A stretch of 53,539 nt of DNA from Acidimicrobiaceae bacterium (GTDB taxonomy: Bacteria > Actinomycetota > Acidimicrobiia > Acidimicrobiales > RAAP-2): assembly GCA_003167415.1 (NCBI GenBank), contig PMTF01000008.1, positions 62,812 through 116,350 of the forward strand. The letters are read 5' to 3'. Shown here piece by piece: positions 45,455 to 53,390 of this stretch. Within the stretch, counting starts at the first letter, position 1. Every line of letters starts with the position of its first letter. A model generated the notes under the pieces. It saw only the letters and a list, made by a program, of their open reading frames with translations. It did no database searches and was not told where the DNA came from. The position numbers were made by a program, and so were the translations under genes.

Positions 45455-45937
45455 CTATTCAAGTCCCGAGGCCCACGCGCTCTCGAGTTGGTCGTCCTCC
45501 ACGATGTCCGGTAGCGCCGCCGTCGAGGCCGGCGTGAACATCGTGTCGCCGATACGGTCAATTATCGCGACGAGTAACACGACGGGCCACACGATGGCGT
45601 GCAACGACACCGCGACGGCGAGACTGACCAGAATGATCGTGCGCACGCCGTCAACGACGATCATCGTCTTTCGTCGATCGATTCGATCGGCGAGCGCACC
45701 CGCGGGTAGTCGCACCGCGAAGGCCACGGCGGCACTCGACGTACCGACAACGCCCGCGATGATGGGGGAGTGCGTGAGGGCGAGTATCAACAAGGGATAC
45801 GCGAGTGCACCGATCTGCGAGCCAAGGTCAGACAATACTTGGCCAGTCCAGAGCAGTTGAAAGTTTCTGTTCCGGCGAAGGGGAAGAAACGTGACGTTGT
45901 CCTTCTGCTCCACTTCGGGACCGTCGGACTCACTCAT
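45455..45937 (-). pseudogene. truncated MFS transporter, N-terminal fragment
   Basis: 160 residues of an MFS exporter: RNFQLLWTGQVLSDLGSQIGALAYPLLI, the motif GALADRIDRRK near residue 87, and two more helices, then a stop after SAWASGLE where a full-length protein would continue for another 250 residues. No continuing frame is seen downstream. Most likely a deletion pseudogene that lost eight helices. It still begins normally, with an intact N-terminus. Confidence 0.75.
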
Positions 45938-46217
45938 CGTTGAGCGAAGATACCATTAGGGTGAAAGTCGAATTCGACGTCATATTCGTTGCGCCCGTAT
46001 CGTTGCGAACACTTTCGCTCTTGGCTGATGGACACTGAACAATCATGGCCTTGGCTAGACGTCGCAGAAATAGCGATGGGTTTGATGGAGTCGAAATCGT
46101 TTCCATTGTCGTCATTTCCCTATCGAGTCTGATCTAAGAATGTCGCGCGAGGCGGAGGCCCAATTTGGTTCTGCTCGCCTTTACCTGGGAATAATGTTTC
46201 GGGCACGAAAGTGCTCC

Positions 46218-46236
46218 AGGCCTAAAAAGAGGCCCG
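46218..46236. repeat. 19-bp core of the dispersed repeat
   Basis: AGGCCTAAAAAGAGGCCCG is identical to 49129-49147 in the copy B repeat. It forms a GGCCT / AGGCC hairpin with a six-base loop, in the 345-bp gap at 45938-46282 between the truncated MFS and the TetR gene. No gene is seen in the rest of that gap. Confidence 0.6.
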
Positions 46237-46282
46237 ATTATGGTCCGGCGGTCAAGACACGTTGTCTTGCAGTTGCCCTGAT

Positions 46283-46957
46283 TCAATTCTGAAGTCGAGC
46301 TAACTCGAGGCCATCAAGAATCAGGTCGAGGCCGAATTCGAATTCCATGCCGTAGTCGTAGCCCGGCCTTAAAACGTGTTCCACTGCGAACTCGGTGAGG
46401 TGTGGGTACTCCATAGGGAGTAGTTGCTTGGCAAATACCTCGGCAACTTCGGCGGGTATCTCTGCGCCCTCGAAGGGAAGACTGGATTCCTGTTGTGCGA
46501 AACCGTATATGTAACTGTCGATGAGAGAAAAGGCGTGCGCAGTCATCTCGATTGTGAATCCCGCGTTTCGAAGACATCCGAGCACGGCGTTGTGGTGACG
46601 CAACGTGGCCGAGCCAGGAGAAGTTCGCGACTGCATCAGTGTGATCGCCCAAGAGTGACGCGACAACGCTTGACGAGTCGACATCGCTCGGATTCGCATT
46701 GCCGTTTTCCATTCGTTGTCTTCTGAAGGAAGTTCGATCTCATTGAAGACTGTGTCGACCATGCCGTCGAGGAGTTCTTCCTTGTTAGTGACGTGATTGT
46801 AAAGCGACATCGCTTCGACGCCGAGGCTCTCGCCGAGCTTGCGCATGGTGAGCGACCCAATCCCATTCTGATCGGCAAACGCGACAGCTGCGTGTAGGAC
46901 CCGCTCCCCGCTCAGCGGAATCCGCTTATTGGCCACACCCCTGTTTGACACGCCCAT
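46283..46957 (-). CDS. TetR family transcriptional regulator of the DUF4386 operon
   Basis: About 224 residues. [51 protein letters not shown] (about 17-64), with the TetR signature. The rest is a TetR_C-type ligand domain. The ATG at 46957 has GGAG just upstream; a TTG at 46966 is open. It is divergent from the DUF4386-DUF4389-MDMPI operon, with a striking palindrome between them. Likely repressor of that operon and of itself. Confidence 0.9.
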   Translation of the reverse strand: MGVSNRGVANKRIPLSGERVLHAAVAFADQNGIGSLTMRKLGESLGVEAMSLYNHVTNKEELLDGMVDTVFNEIELPSEDNEWKTAMRIRAMSTRQALSRHSWAITLMQSRTSPGSATLRHHNAVLGCLRNAGFTIEMTAHAFSLIDSYIYGFAQQESSLPFEGAEIPAEVAEVFAKQLLPMEYPHLTEFAVEHVLRPGYDYGMEFEFGLDLILDGLELARLQN

Positions 46958-46974
46958 ATTCTCCAATTATTTAC

Positions 46975-47017
46975 TTGACAACCTTACGTTGTAAGTCTAT
47001 AGTACTTACAACGTAAG
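46975..47017 (+). promoter_or_regulatory. promoter and TetR operator for the DUF4386 operon
   Basis: -35 TTGACA (46975-46980), 17-bp spacer, -10 TATAGT (46998-47003), a near-consensus promoter. Over it lies an inverted repeat with perfect 14-bp arms, CTTACGTTGTAAGT (46983-46996) and its complement (47004-47017), and a seven-base spacer that contains the -10. This should be the TetR binding site. Confidence 0.85.
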
Positions 47018-47044
47018 TCAACATCCAATAAAGGAGCCGTCAAT

Positions 47045-47689
47045 ATGACTAACCGCACACTTCAGATGCCCGCAGCGATGAACAGGCGTGGGTCGACCAC
47101 GCCATCGACCAGGAATACCGGAGTCCTCGTAGGACTGTTCTTCCTCGCTGCCACCTTCACCTTCGCGATCGGCAACGCGCTCATCCACTCGTACTTCTCG
47201 AGCGCGACGCCGCACAACGCCGCTCGCATCGCCGGCGTGCTCCTTCTGGGCTGCTGCGGCTTAGTGGTCGCGGCAAACGGTACGGCGATGCGGCGAATCC
47301 TCTCGCCGCTTACACCGATTCGCTCGCGGGCTTACTTTGCCCTAAGGGTGACGGAGTGCCTCACACTCGTGGCCGTCGGCGTCTACTTCCTGACCGGCCA
47401 CGCGCAGTGGAACGCGTACGTGCTTGCGGTCTACTCAGTATCTGGTGCCGCGGGCCTCGTCCTATCGTCTGCCCTGCTGACATCGAGGATCGTGCCGAGA
47501 AAACTATCCATGCTGGGCGTCATTGGCTATCCGGTCTTCTTGGTGGGAAGCGTCTCGGCCATGTTCAACCTGATCGACATCACACACGGCGCAGGGATGC
47601 TTGCGCTGGTCCCCGGCGGCCTTTTCGAGCTGATCCTGCCGATCTGGCTCTTCACCAAGGGGTTCGCTTCCCACCAGATCGAGGGCTGA
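47045..47689 (+). CDS. DUF4386 family membrane protein
   Basis: 214 residues, about six transmembrane helices (GVLVGLFFLAATFTFAIGNALI, AGVLLLGCCGLVVAANG and others). The pattern of helix 1 and MFNLIDITHG near the end match DUF4386. AAAGGAG precedes the ATG. First gene behind the TetR-controlled promoter. Function unknown. Confidence 0.85.
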   Translation: MTNRTLQMPAAMNRRGSTTPSTRNTGVLVGLFFLAATFTFAIGNALIHSYFSSATPHNAARIAGVLLLGCCGLVVAANGTAMRRILSPLTPIRSRAYFALRVTECLTLVAVGVYFLTGHAQWNAYVLAVYSVSGAAGLVLSSALLTSRIVPRKLSMLGVIGYPVFLVGSVSAMFNLIDITHGAGMLALVPGGLFELILPIWLFTKGFASHQIEG

Positions 47690-47793
47690 CCGAACTCCCT
47701 CATTCCGCGGTGGTATCCACATCCCTCCCGTCGTCCTCTTGATTTCTTTATGCAGTTAGCCCGTTCCACTTACACCTAAACCAAGGAGTCCTA

Positions 47794-48390
47794 ATGTCCA
47801 CGTCCGCCCCCTATCCCTTGCAGCTCGAGCTCCACGCCGACCGTAACATCACCCAATGGCGGCCGCTGGTGCAGTGGCTGCTCGCCATTCCACACCTGCT
47901 CATCGCCTGGGCGCTGCGCACCTTGCGCCAGGTCCTGACTCTGATCAGCTTTTTCGCGGTGCTGTTCACTACGCAGATCCCGCGCCCACTTTTCGATGCC
48001 ATCGTTATGACCTATCGCTATGAGTGGCGGGCCATGAGCTACGCCTTCTTCATGCACGAGGACTACCCTCCGTTCGACTTCGACCTCTCCTGTGACGACG
48101 ACGGGGTGGAGCCCCACACGTCACTGTGTCTGACCTATCCTGAGTACCTCGAGCGGTGGAAGCCGCTATACAAGTGGTTCCTCGCCATTCCTCAATACGT
48201 CGTTCTGGCGGCACTGTGTATCGCCGCCTGCGTGGGTATCGTCATCGGCTTCCTCGCCGTCCTTGTCACCGGGGAGTACCCGGAAGGGATCCGCGCCTTC
48301 CTCGTCAGCGTCTATCGCTATGCCCTGCGGGTCGAGGCCTACGTCGGCTTCCTCACGGATGGCTACCCGCCCTTTAGCCTCGACGCTTGA
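47794..48390 (+). CDS. DUF4389 family membrane protein with two repeated units
   Basis: 198 residues. Two similar halves: YPLQLELHADRN...WRPLVQWLLAIPHLLIAW and, 110 residues later, WKPLYKWFLAIPQYVVLAAL, each ending in a segment like PRPLFDAIVMTYRYEWRAMSYAFFMHEDYPPF or RAFLVSVYRYALRVEAYVGF. These are the DUF4389 signatures. An internal duplication is evident. Located 104 bp after the DUF4386 gene and probably in its operon. Confidence 0.85.
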   Translation: MSTSAPYPLQLELHADRNITQWRPLVQWLLAIPHLLIAWALRTLRQVLTLISFFAVLFTTQIPRPLFDAIVMTYRYEWRAMSYAFFMHEDYPPFDFDLSCDDDGVEPHTSLCLTYPEYLERWKPLYKWFLAIPQYVVLAALCIAACVGIVIGFLAVLVTGEYPEGIRAFLVSVYRYALRVEAYVGFLTDGYPPFSLDA

Positions 48391-48432
48391 GGCAGGACCC
48401 GACATCAGCTTTTTTGAACGAAAGGACAGTTC

Positions 48433-49080
48433 ATGCCCACCGTGACTGATTTCTGGACCGACGTGCACCAGGAACGCCAAGCCCTATTGAAGTACCTCGA
48501 GACACTCACACCCGAGCAGTGGGATATCCCTTCGCTCTGCGATGAATGGCGAGTCCGGGACGTCGTCGGACACATGGTGAGCGAGACCCAAATGACTGTT
48601 GCTCAGGCTGCCTGGGGGTCCATTACATCGGGTTTCCGAATCAACCGGTATATCGCGAAGGATGCCCGACAGCGAGGCGCGGCCCCCGTCACGAAGCTTC
48701 TCGCGGACTTCCGAGGCGTGGTCCTCGCTCGCACCCATCTGCCCGGCCTGTCGTCGTTGTCCATGCTCGAGGACATAGTCATCCACCAAATGGATATTCG
48801 CCAACCGCTCAAGCAACACCGCGACATTCCCAATGGGCGAATGATCCCCGTCGCCGGGGACCTCTGGACCAACCGCTTCTTTCCTGGCCCGAAACTGTTT
48901 CAGGGCATTCGCGCCATTGCGACTGACGCGGATTGGTCGGCCGGCGACGGTCTGGATGTCACCGGGCCTATTGAGGCGCTGGTCCTCACCTTGGCCGGCC
49001 GCTTTGCCGCGGTTGACCAGCTGCAAGGTGATGGAATGGCGACCCTGCGTATGCGGGCAGATGCTCTCAGTGGGCAGTGA
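48433..49080 (+). CDS. MDMPI/DinB-type maleylpyruvate isomerase family protein
   Basis: 215 residues of the mycothiol-dependent maleylpyruvate isomerase N-terminal fold (DinB-like helical bundle): FWTDVHQERQALLKYLETLTPEQWDIPSLCDEWRVRDVVGHMVSE near the N-terminus, with the conserved His (VGHMV) and a second in EDIVIHQMDIRQPL as likely metal ligands. AAAGGACAG precedes the ATG. In actinobacteria this family uses mycothiol or acts in detoxification. The last gene of the TetR-controlled operon; its C-terminus lies 16 bp before a dispersed repeat. Confidence 0.85.
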   Translation: MPTVTDFWTDVHQERQALLKYLETLTPEQWDIPSLCDEWRVRDVVGHMVSETQMTVAQAAWGSITSGFRINRYIAKDARQRGAAPVTKLLADFRGVVLARTHLPGLSSLSMLEDIVIHQMDIRQPLKQHRDIPNGRMIPVAGDLWTNRFFPGPKLFQGIRAIATDADWSAGDGLDVTGPIEALVLTLAGRFAAVDQLQGDGMATLRMRADALSGQ

Positions 49081-49095
49081 CGAAGCGCAGTCCTT

Positions 49096-49147
49096 GTCGA
49101 CCTGGTCGCGTGGTGTTGCGGAAATATGAGGCCTAAAAAGAGGCCCG
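49096..49147. repeat. 54-bp dispersed repeat, copy B (diverged)
   Basis: Related to 38312-38365 and 49391-49444, with about seven differences over 52 bp by hand alignment. Retains CGTGGTGTTGC, GAAATATGAGGCCTAAAA and the GGCCT / AGGCC hairpin. It directly follows the MDMPI gene. Confidence 0.7.
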
Positions 49148-49273
49148 CGACATATCATTGGCGCGGATTACGTCAATCGATGACGCGAATTTCGAATTTC
49201 TTCACATTCCTTCTGGGGAAACGCGACCGTCGTGATCTGCGAACACGGAACGAACATTTAAGAATTCAGAATG

Positions 49274-49309
49274 GTGGGCCACCCGGGTCTCGATCCCGGC
49301 ACCTTGGGA
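49274..49309. repeat. 36-bp direct repeat, right copy (possible attachment-like site)
   Basis: Partner of 43275-43310 (one difference). Read on the minus strand, the copy extends as CTTTTAATCC before the repeat, like an anticodon loop (TTT) and stem, and ends in GTGGCCCACCA. It therefore looks like the 3' half of a tRNA-Lys, but the T-loop is not canonical and there is no 5' half, so I do not call a tRNA. Confidence 0.7.
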
Positions 49310-49390
49310 TTAAAAGGAACCTTCCATCGGTTGTTCTGTGTCGGTTTCGTTGCGCATGTCTATTCTTTTCAAGAAAACGTGTTGTTTTGA

Positions 49391-49444
49391 GTCGGTCTCG
49401 TCTCGTGGTGTTGCAGAAATATGAGGCCTAAAATGAGGCCTGTT
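49391..49444. repeat. 54-bp dispersed repeat, copy C
   Basis: Nearly identical to copy A at 38312 (53 of 54) although 11 kb away, and about 300 bp after copy B. Hairpin GGCCT / AGGCC included. The near-identity over that distance implies recent duplication, gene conversion or strong constraint. Confidence 0.8.
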
Positions 49445-49784
49445 GGAATCTACGGGTTGCCGCATTAGACAGACTCGATGTGAGATTCAATCGTGACGCG
49501 TGGCCAATTCATTTCGCTGTAATCGCAACTACAAGTTTGAGCGCTCGATGAACCTTGGATTCCATGGTCACATCAATTGCCAGGGTGATGTACTGGTGCG
49601 GTCGTCGATGAAGGAGTTGAAGCAGTCGGCTGCGGACCCCAGGCGACGACGCCACCAGCAAAAAGAGCCGACACTATCAATGCAAGAAGCCCTCGAGTAA
49701 GCCATGCGCGAGCCTGCATTAAGTCCGTGTGCTTATTTTGGCTCGACCAGCGACGAAAAGAGAATTTGAATTAAAGTTGCCATC
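49445..49784. other. AT-richer intergenic stretch, no gene recognised
   Basis: Short frames exist (for example from 49500) but show no family or ribosome-binding site. Base composition falls visibly here and stays lower through bioB. Confidence 0.4.
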
Positions 49785-49805
49785 TTTGGTGATACGTTCA
49801 CCAAA
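49785..49805. promoter_or_regulatory. 21-bp palindrome overlapping the CADD-like gene start
   Basis: Perfect arms TTTGGTGA and TCACCAAA with the spacer TACGT. The right arm ends on the A of the ATG at 49805. No ribosome-binding site is seen, so the transcript may be leaderless or nearly so, with a repressor bound over the start. A candidate NrtR-like or other operator. Confidence 0.55.
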
Positions 49806-50440
49806 TGACAAATCACCTTGCAAACTCACTTGAATTGGCAATTACTGATCGAAAATTATTGAGCCATCCGTTTTATCAGCGATGGGAAGCAGGTGAACTA
49901 TCGTTTGATGAGTTGCGTCACTATGCCGAACAATATCGGTACTTCGAGGAGATGCTCCCTCGGTTCCTTGGACATCTGGCCGAAGAATTGCCCGAGGGCG
50001 CTGTTCGTGATTCCGTGCTTATGAATTTGAAAGACGAAGTAGCGGTGCCTAGTCACCTTGAACTCTTCGAACAATTTGCGACTTTTTATGACGCATTGGA
50101 GGCGCCTATATCGCTTGCCATGCAGCGTCTGGTCAACGCCTATTTTGAAGTCCTCATTGAAAGTCCTGCGGCCGCGCTCGCTGGTCTTTGGGCTTACGAG
50201 AGCCAAGGTACCGGAATTGCGGATTCAAAGGCCGAAGGACTCGAACGGTACTACGGCGCAAACAGCGATGCGCTTGCATTCTGGTTAGCGCACGGATCAA
50301 TTGAAGGGGATCATGCAAAGTGGACACTTGAAGCGCTCGAACTGCTTAAGCCGGATGAAAACGTCGTTCACCACTCGGTACGAATCATTGCTGACGCGTG
50401 GTGGGAGTTCTTGGACGAGCGTGAATTGGTGCCGAAGTAA
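49805..50440 (+). CDS. CADD-family haem-oxygenase-like di-metal oxidase, putative p-aminobenzoate synthase
   Basis: 211 residues; TenA/PqqC-like all-helical fold. The closest family I recognise is CADD (Chlamydia protein associating with death domains). Recognised metal ligands are Glu78, His84, Glu132, His163, Glu167 (Asp in Chlamydia) and His170. Tyr24 in SHPFYQRW, Tyr40 in RHYAEQY and Lys142 in ADSKAEGL match the Chlamydia tyrosines and lysine; there Tyr27 and Lys152 are consumed as source of the ring and amino group of p-aminobenzoate. Thus a self-sacrificing pABA synthase is plausible but not proved; other members of this fold do different oxidations. Gene composition is AT-richer than the rest, which suggests transfer. 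Confidence 0.75.
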   Translation: MTNHLANSLELAITDRKLLSHPFYQRWEAGELSFDELRHYAEQYRYFEEMLPRFLGHLAEELPEGAVRDSVLMNLKDEVAVPSHLELFEQFATFYDALEAPISLAMQRLVNAYFEVLIESPAAALAGLWAYESQGTGIADSKAEGLERYYGANSDALAFWLAHGSIEGDHAKWTLEALELLKPDENVVHHSVRIIADAWWEFLDERELVPK

Positions 50441-50505
50441 GTTTTTTTTTCAAGCGCCTTGGTCATGAACCAACGATGTAGGTGACACTAGCCACACAAT
50501 TTTAA

Positions 50506-50802
50506 CTGAGAGGCCCAGGAGTTCGACAGCATACGTCGATCATTCACTCCGGACGCGACCGCCTTCGCGCAAAGCTCACCTACACCAACATCGCCTTTGC
50601 GTTCGTGCCGGCAACGTTCACGATAGCGGAACTGCGTTCAGTTTACGAAGCGTGCCTCGGTCACGCTGTGTCGTCAACAAACCTGCAGCGCGGTTTACTG
50701 CGGCGAGCAGTCATTGAGTCCACGACGTCAGCGGCACTATCGTCTTCGTCCGGTGGCCGCCCCGCGACAGTGTACCGATTTCGCAATCGAACTCTTAGGT
50801 GA
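50506..50802 (+). pseudogene. remnant of an NrtR-like Nudix regulator (C-terminal winged helix only)
   Basis: A frame of 98 codons from just after a stop at 50503. The sequence LRAKLTYTNIAFAFVPATFT, then IAELRSVYEACLGHAV, then NLQRGLLRRAVIE and GGRPATVYRFR, is the linker and winged-helix domain of Nudix-related regulators. There, IxELxxVYEAxLGxxxxxxNFxRxLL is typical. The preceding Nudix domain is absent, with only 65 bp to the CADD-like stop. Either a truncated gene or a stand-alone winged helix from an internal GTG at 50605. It precedes bioB by 120 bp. Confidence 0.6.
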
Positions 50803-50882
50803 CGGATCCGTTTGCCGCGTTTCGCCCGCCGCTATTCGATTCAGAGTTCTGAGGTCATTGGTTGGTTCGCCGTCGGACATGT

Positions 50883-50911
50883 TTGACATATTGAGATTTC
50901 ATTTAATGTCA
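50883..50911 (+). promoter_or_regulatory. promoter-like sequence and 6-bp dyad upstream of bioB
   Basis: TTGACA (50883-50888) and TAATGT (50904-50909) with a 15-bp spacer form a possible promoter. TGACAT and ATGTCA, 16 bp apart, make an inverted repeat over it. Wide-spaced dyads are typical for biotin-repressor (BirA) operators, but the arms here do not match the known consensus TTGTAAACC. Confidence 0.35.
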
Positions 50912-50921
50912 TGATTGGTGG

Positions 50922-51998
50922 ATGAAAACTGAATTGAGTGCACTGCTTGATGACTTGATGGTCAAAGCATTGGATCGGCGACCGCCAACAAAGACACAAG
51001 CGTTGGAGTTGCTATTGACGAGCGACGACGATCTCCTCGATGTTGTAGCGGCAAGCGGCCGCGTGCGACGGCACTTTTTTGGAAATAGAGTCAAATTGAA
51101 CCTCATTATCAATATGAAGAGTGGTCTGTGTCCAGAAGACTGTTCCTACTGTTCGCAGCGCAGCGGTTCAAAGGCAGACGTACTCAAATATAATTGGATT
51201 GATCCTCTCGTAGCGGCCGAGACGGCAGATCGAGCGGTGGCCAGTGGGGCGAAGCGGGTCTGCCTCGTGGCGAGTGGTCGCGGTCCAACTGATCGAGACA
51301 TCGGACGCATCGCGGAGACCGTGTTGGCAATCAAAGAACGCCAACCCCATGTAGAGGTTTGCACGAGTCTCGGCCTCTTGACTAAGGAGCGAGCCCAACG
51401 TTTGTTGGAAATTGGCGTGTTCGCGTACAACCACAATTTGAACACGAGCGAGGCGAATTATGGCGAGATCTGCTCGACTCACACCTTCGCAGATCGCCTC
51501 GACACCGTAAACATTGCTCGCGATGTGGGCCTCTCGCCGTGCTCGGGAGCGATATTCGGAATGGATGAGAGCGATGAGGATATCGTCGACTTAGCCGTCG
51601 ACCTTCGTGCTCTTGATCCGGACTCGGTTCCCGTAAACTTTCTCATCCCTTTCGATGGCACGCCCATGGGTGGCAAATGGCAGCTCACTCCCCAGCGATG
51701 TCTTCGCATCTTGGCCCTCTATCGATTCTTCTTTCCGGACGTTGAAATTCGGATTGCCGGTGGGCGTGAGATTCACTTGCGAAGTCTGCAAACTCTCGGA
51801 CTTCACTTGGCCAATTCGATTTTTGTCGGTGACTACTTGACGAGCGAGGGCCAGGCCCGGAAGCTTGATTTCGCCTTGATTGCTGATGCGGGATTTGTGG
51901 TTGAGGGCCTAGAGGAAGTTACTTTGCCATCCGCCCGTCACGACTTGGTGACTCTGCGACGCAGAGGACCGGGGACCGAGATGCCGGCCAATGTCTAA
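50922..51998 (+). CDS. bioB: biotin synthase
   Basis: A 358-residue radical SAM enzyme inserting sulfur into dethiobiotin. The cluster motif is CPEDCSYC (residues about 70-77) in [19 protein letters not shown]. Also visible are [52 protein letters not shown] and the conserved Arg in [12 protein letters not shown], the ligand region of the second iron-sulfur cluster. Length is usual. ATG with GGTGG just before. The rest of the biotin pathway is absent from the window. Confidence 0.95.
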   Translation: MKTELSALLDDLMVKALDRRPPTKTQALELLLTSDDDLLDVVAASGRVRRHFFGNRVKLNLIINMKSGLCPEDCSYCSQRSGSKADVLKYNWIDPLVAAETADRAVASGAKRVCLVASGRGPTDRDIGRIAETVLAIKERQPHVEVCTSLGLLTKERAQRLLEIGVFAYNHNLNTSEANYGEICSTHTFADRLDTVNIARDVGLSPCSGAIFGMDESDEDIVDLAVDLRALDPDSVPVNFLIPFDGTPMGGKWQLTPQRCLRILALYRFFFPDVEIRIAGGREIHLRSLQTLGLHLANSIFVGDYLTSEGQARKLDFALIADAGFVVEGLEEVTLPSARHDLVTLRRRGPGTEMPANV

Positions 51999-52197
51999 TT
52001 CATTTTAGTCAAGAGACTTCGCTCTGCACCGATGAGTGAATTGACCTCGTACTCGAATTGGGACAGGAGGCGGTACGTTCGAAAGCGCGAGCGGTTGTGC
52101 AATCTTGGCAGTCGCGTGGACGCGACTTGCTGTACGTCCGGATTCAAATGCGAATATAGATTGCGGGAGTTTAACAAGGCCGGTACCATATGGGGCC

Positions 52198-53094
52198 ATG
52201 GCAACGACTGATTCCACTGCGGAAGGTCATGCTCTAAAGTTCGACGACTGGTCAAAGGGACTCATCCTCACCGTGCGATCCCCAGACCGCGTCGGGATCG
52301 TCGCCGGTTTGGCCGCCAGCATTCAGTCCGCAGGTGGCAATATCGTCGAGCTGGACCAGCACACGGACGTCGTTGAAGGTGACTTCGGTTGCCGCATCGA
52401 GGTCGCTGGGTCCGTGGACGCTTTGGAACTCGATCGGCGTCTCAAAGATATTCAATCATCACTCTCGACGATCTACACCCTGACCCCGGTGGCTCGGCGA
52501 CGTTCGCGAGTGGTGGTGCTGTGTTCCTCGACCCTTCACTGCCCGAGCGATCTCATTGCGCGAAGCGCCATTGGACAGTTGGACTGTGACGTCGTCGCGC
52601 TCGTGAGTGATCAGACGACGGCGCGTGAACTGGCCGAGCGCTACGGTGTGCCGTTCACACACCTCCCAATAAGGGAGGACCGCGCCGAACAGGAGCGCCA
52701 ACTCGGCGAAGTGCTCGAAAGTCTCGAGCCCGACTTGATCGTGCTAGCCCGTTACATGCGAGTTCTTCCCGCCTGGCTTGTGAGCCACTATGAGCAGCGC
52801 ATCATCAACATTCACCACTCATTCTTACCGGCATTCATCGGGTCCAATCCTTACGCTCGAGCTCACGAACGCGGGGTGAAGATCATCGGGGCGACGGCGC
52901 ACTACGTCACTTCTGAATTAGACGGTGGGCCAATCATTGCTCAAGACGTCGTCCATCTCTCGCACCGCGACGACGTCGCCGACATGACGCGCCGCGGCGC
53001 AGACATTGAGCGTTCAGTGCTCGCTTCGGCGATCCGGCTGCACCTGGAACAGCGCGTCATCGTGTTCGGATCGCGCACGTGCGTCTTCGATTGA
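52198..53094 (+). CDS. purU: formyltetrahydrofolate deformylase
   Basis: Hydrolyses 10-formyl-THF to formate and THF, balancing one-carbon pools and feeding purine synthesis. 298 residues: an N-terminal ACT domain (LILTVRSPDRVGIVAGLAASIQSAGGNI at about 22-49) and the formyltransferase fold, with LIVLARYMRVLPAWLV, the catalytic NIHHSFLPAF (Asn, His), and ELDGGPIIAQD (Asp). ATG at 52198 (GCC ATG G context) is preferred to the longer frame from 52105. Starts about 200 bp after bioB; folate use ties in with the putative pABA synthase upstream. Confidence 0.93.
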   Translation: MATTDSTAEGHALKFDDWSKGLILTVRSPDRVGIVAGLAASIQSAGGNIVELDQHTDVVEGDFGCRIEVAGSVDALELDRRLKDIQSSLSTIYTLTPVARRRSRVVVLCSSTLHCPSDLIARSAIGQLDCDVVALVSDQTTARELAERYGVPFTHLPIREDRAEQERQLGEVLESLEPDLIVLARYMRVLPAWLVSHYEQRIINIHHSFLPAFIGSNPYARAHERGVKIIGATAHYVTSELDGGPIIAQDVVHLSHRDDVADMTRRGADIERSVLASAIRLHLEQRVIVFGSRTCVFD

Positions 53095-53302
53095 CTTGAC
53101 TCTGGATTCTAATTATGAGACGACGAAGCTTGCGGAGTCAGCCAGGTGCCATGCGAACAACGTCAAGGTCTTCTCGGGCTTGCAGACCATGTTTCGACTT
53201 ACGTACCGAGCGTGTTCCCGTCTCTCCGGGAGCTGCCGCTTAACCTTTTTCCGAGAAAGTAACCGGCATTCTTGGAGATCCAATCAAGACTTTGGTAAGC
53301 AC

Positions 53303-53360
53303 TTGACAACATGTCGTTCGACCGATAGTCTGACTTAGTGGTCTGGAATCGATTCCAGAC
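53303..53360 (+). promoter_or_regulatory. promoter with a perfect 20-bp palindrome at the transcription start
   Basis: -35 TTGACA (53303-53308), 17-bp spacer, -10 TAGTCT (53326-53331). The perfect palindrome GTCTGGAATCGATTCCAGAC occupies 53341-53360, i.e. at or just after the expected start site. An ideal repressor site for the secreted protein gene downstream. Confidence 0.7.
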
Positions 53361-53390
53361 ATTCGGTCTTTAATGCGGGGGGTTTTTGTG

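Noticed and set aside
49274-49318. tRNA-Lys gene on the minus strand
   Set aside because: Only the 3' half is present, the T-loop reads ATCGAGA rather than TTCGANN, and no D-arm or 5' acceptor strand is found.
49500-49700. Plus-strand frame of 66 codons
   Set aside because: No ribosome-binding site or family and unlikely composition.
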